Assembly: GCA_016713125.1 (NCBI GenBank)
Contig: JADJPT010000023.1
Span: forward strand, 1 to 64,000
Reading direction: 5' to 3'
Length of the DNA stretch: 64,000 nt
From: Betaproteobacteria bacterium
Lineage (GTDB): Bacteria > Pseudomonadota > Gammaproteobacteria > Burkholderiales > SG8-39
Shown: one piece after another, positions 62,869-64,000 of the stretch
Numbering within the stretch: position 1 is the stretch's first letter
Layout: each line of letters opens with the position of its first letter
Program-made: the position numbers and the translations under genes
The notes under the pieces: model-generated
Database searches by the model: none
What the model was told of the DNA's origin: nothing
Seen by the model: only the letters and a program-made list of their open reading frames with translations

Positions 62869-63935
62869 TTGATGCGGACGATCACTGCACGCCCGCATCC
62901 TGATCGTCGACGACCACCGACAACGTCCGCCTGCTCGAACGCCTCCTGCGCGGCGCCGGCTACTCCCGCGTCGCACCACGACCACCCGACGGCCGTCTGC
63001 GCGCTCACCCGACGGAACCGCTGACCTGATCCTCCTCGACCTCGCATGCCCGGCATGGACGGCTTCGAGGTGATGGAGGGTCTGGCAGGATCGAAAGCGA
63101 AGGCTACCTCCCGGTACTCGTCATCACGGCGGAACCGGATCAGAAACTGCGCGCGCTGCATGCGGGCGCCAAGGACTTCATCAGCAAGCCCTTCGACCTC
63201 GCCGAGGTCCTGACGCGCGTCCACAACATGCTGGAGGTGCGCCTGTTGCAACGCGAACTGCGCCAGCACGGCGAGACGCTCGAAGCGCGCGTGCGCACGC
63301 GGACCGCCGAACTCGAAGCCAGCTACCTGGAGATGATCCTCACCATGACGCGGGCCGCCGAGTACAAGGATCAGGACACCGGGGCCCACGTGCATCGCAT
63401 CAGTTACTACTGCTGCGAGTTCGCCGGCAAGCTGGGCATGGACGCCGAGTTCTCGCAACGGATCGGTGTCGCCAGTCCGATGCACGACATCGGCAAGATC
63501 GGCATTCCCGACCTCATCCTGCTCAAGCGCGGCAGCCTGAACCCGGAGGAGTGGACGATCATGAAGCAGCACTCCGCCATGGGCGCAGATATCCTGGGCG
63601 CAAGCGTCTCTCCCTATGTGCAAATGGGCGCCGAGATCGCGCAGAACCACCACGAGCGCTGGGACGGCAGCGGCTATCCCAAGGGCCTGCGCGGCGAGGC
63701 CATCCCGCTGGCGGCGCGCATCATGAACATCTGCGACATCTACGACGCACTGCGCAGCCGGCGCCCGTACAAGCCGGCGATCGGACACGAACAGTCGGTC
63801 GACATCATCGTTAAGGGCGACGGCCGCACCTCACCCGGCCATTTCGACCCCGCCCTCGTGGCGAGCTTTCAAGGCAACCACGCCTTGTTCCGCGACATCT
63901 TCGAGGCGCACATCGTCCCATTCGCGGGTGCCTGA
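62865..63935 (+). CDS. Response regulator with HD-GYP phosphodiesterase domain, frameshifted
   Basis: A receiver (about residues 1-125) joined by a coiled coil (LEARVRTRTAELEASYLE) to an HD-GYP domain (MHDIGKIGIPD, NHHERWDGSGYPKGLRGE, DIYDALRSRRPYKPA), expected to hydrolyse cyclic di-GMP under phosphorylation control. The HD-GYP half from 63228 is unbroken. In the receiver (62880-63110) at least four indels scramble the frame, but RILIVDD-, NVRLLERLLRGAGY-, PGMDGFEVMEG- and FISKPFDLAEVL-type blocks are readable across frames. ATG 62865 overlaps the kinase TGA, so kinase and regulator are one unit. Confidence 0.83.
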
Positions 63936-63966
63936 CCCCCCGCTGCGGGCGGCACTCTCCTCATCC

Positions 63967-64000
63967 ATGATCAGCGCTTCCGACATCCTGCACGGCAGGA
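63967..64000 (+). CDS. Start of a further response regulator gene (truncated by window end)
   Basis: The frame from ATG 63967 reads MISASDILHGR to the window edge. It resembles the N-terminus of the preceding regulator once its indels are corrected (MIDADD-ILHAR-ILIVDD), so a second receiver protein probably begins here, 31 bases after the HD-GYP gene. Only eleven codons are visible. Confidence 0.4.
   Translation, partial: MISASDILHGR

Noticed and set aside
1..64000. tRNA, rRNA, insertion sequence or integrase genes
   Set aside because: I found no cloverleaf-like tRNA with conserved arms, no rRNA segment, no transposase or integrase motifs and no flanking target duplications on reading both strands, though a scan by eye can miss a tRNA.

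Overview
The window is a 64 kb, very GC-rich chromosomal segment. It most likely comes from a betaproteobacterium of the order Burkholderiales. The support is indirect: several orphan Bug-type (tripartite tricarboxylate receptor) binding proteins, CaiB/BaiF CoA-transferases, aromatic catabolic genes, a DUF1127 protein, tightly overlapping ATGA/GTGA operons and an FNR-like box before a universal stress gene. I see no rRNA or tRNA gene, CRISPR array, insertion sequence or prophage.

Layout. 0-11 kb: tail of a metallophosphoesterase gene, an amidase/hydroxyacid dehydrogenase pair, a leftward group (ComA-like synthase, ABM-domain protein, 4-hydroxybenzoate hydroxylase PobA, CoA-transferase, Bug receptor), then a rightward CoA ligase, a VOC protein, an FmdB-type zinc ribbon and another Bug receptor. 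11-23 kb: mostly selenium and signalling genes: an oxidoreductase-SelD fusion, a PAS/HD-GYP protein, an exported methyltransferase-like lipoprotein, a PhoB-like regulator with a hybrid histidine kinase, a GNAT protein, and a receiver-metallo-beta-lactamase fusion. 23-42 kb: a catabolic island bounded by two paralogous GntR regulators. Its first half holds a cyclic amidohydrolase and a three-subunit molybdenum hydroxylase with accessory genes and an exporter. Its second half holds an Opp/Dpp-type ABC importer interleaved with AtzG, AtzE, AtzH and AtzF homologues. 42-49 kb: a degenerate EAL protein, then a leftward operon (CoA-transferase, enoyl-CoA hydratase, CoA ligase, Rieske dioxygenase alpha and beta, PdxA-like dehydrogenase). 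49-60 kb: a LysM/FecR protein facing a CHASE2 kinase, an EamA transporter, protocatechuate 3,4-dioxygenase (both subunits in one frame), a UbiD decarboxylase, a Bug receptor, a universal stress protein, a nitronate monooxygenase-like protein and an SDR. 60-64 kb: a histidine kinase with three near-identical tandem PAS repeats, an HD-GYP response regulator and the start of another regulator.

Together the genes describe a versatile degrader. PobA makes protocatechuate and PcaHG cleaves it. The Rieske/PdxA/CoA-ligase operon should feed another aromatic acid into central metabolism. The 23-42 kb island looks designed to import, hydroxylate, open and de-ureidate a nitrogen-rich ring or ureide. That substrate assignment is inference and is the most promising unexplored system here.

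About twenty genes are interrupted by small indels, many at G or C runs or CG repeats. The broken halves stay well conserved and in register, so I read most as sequencing or assembly errors and annotate each gene as one unit. The same caution applies to the apparent DppB-DppC and PcaH-PcaG fusions.
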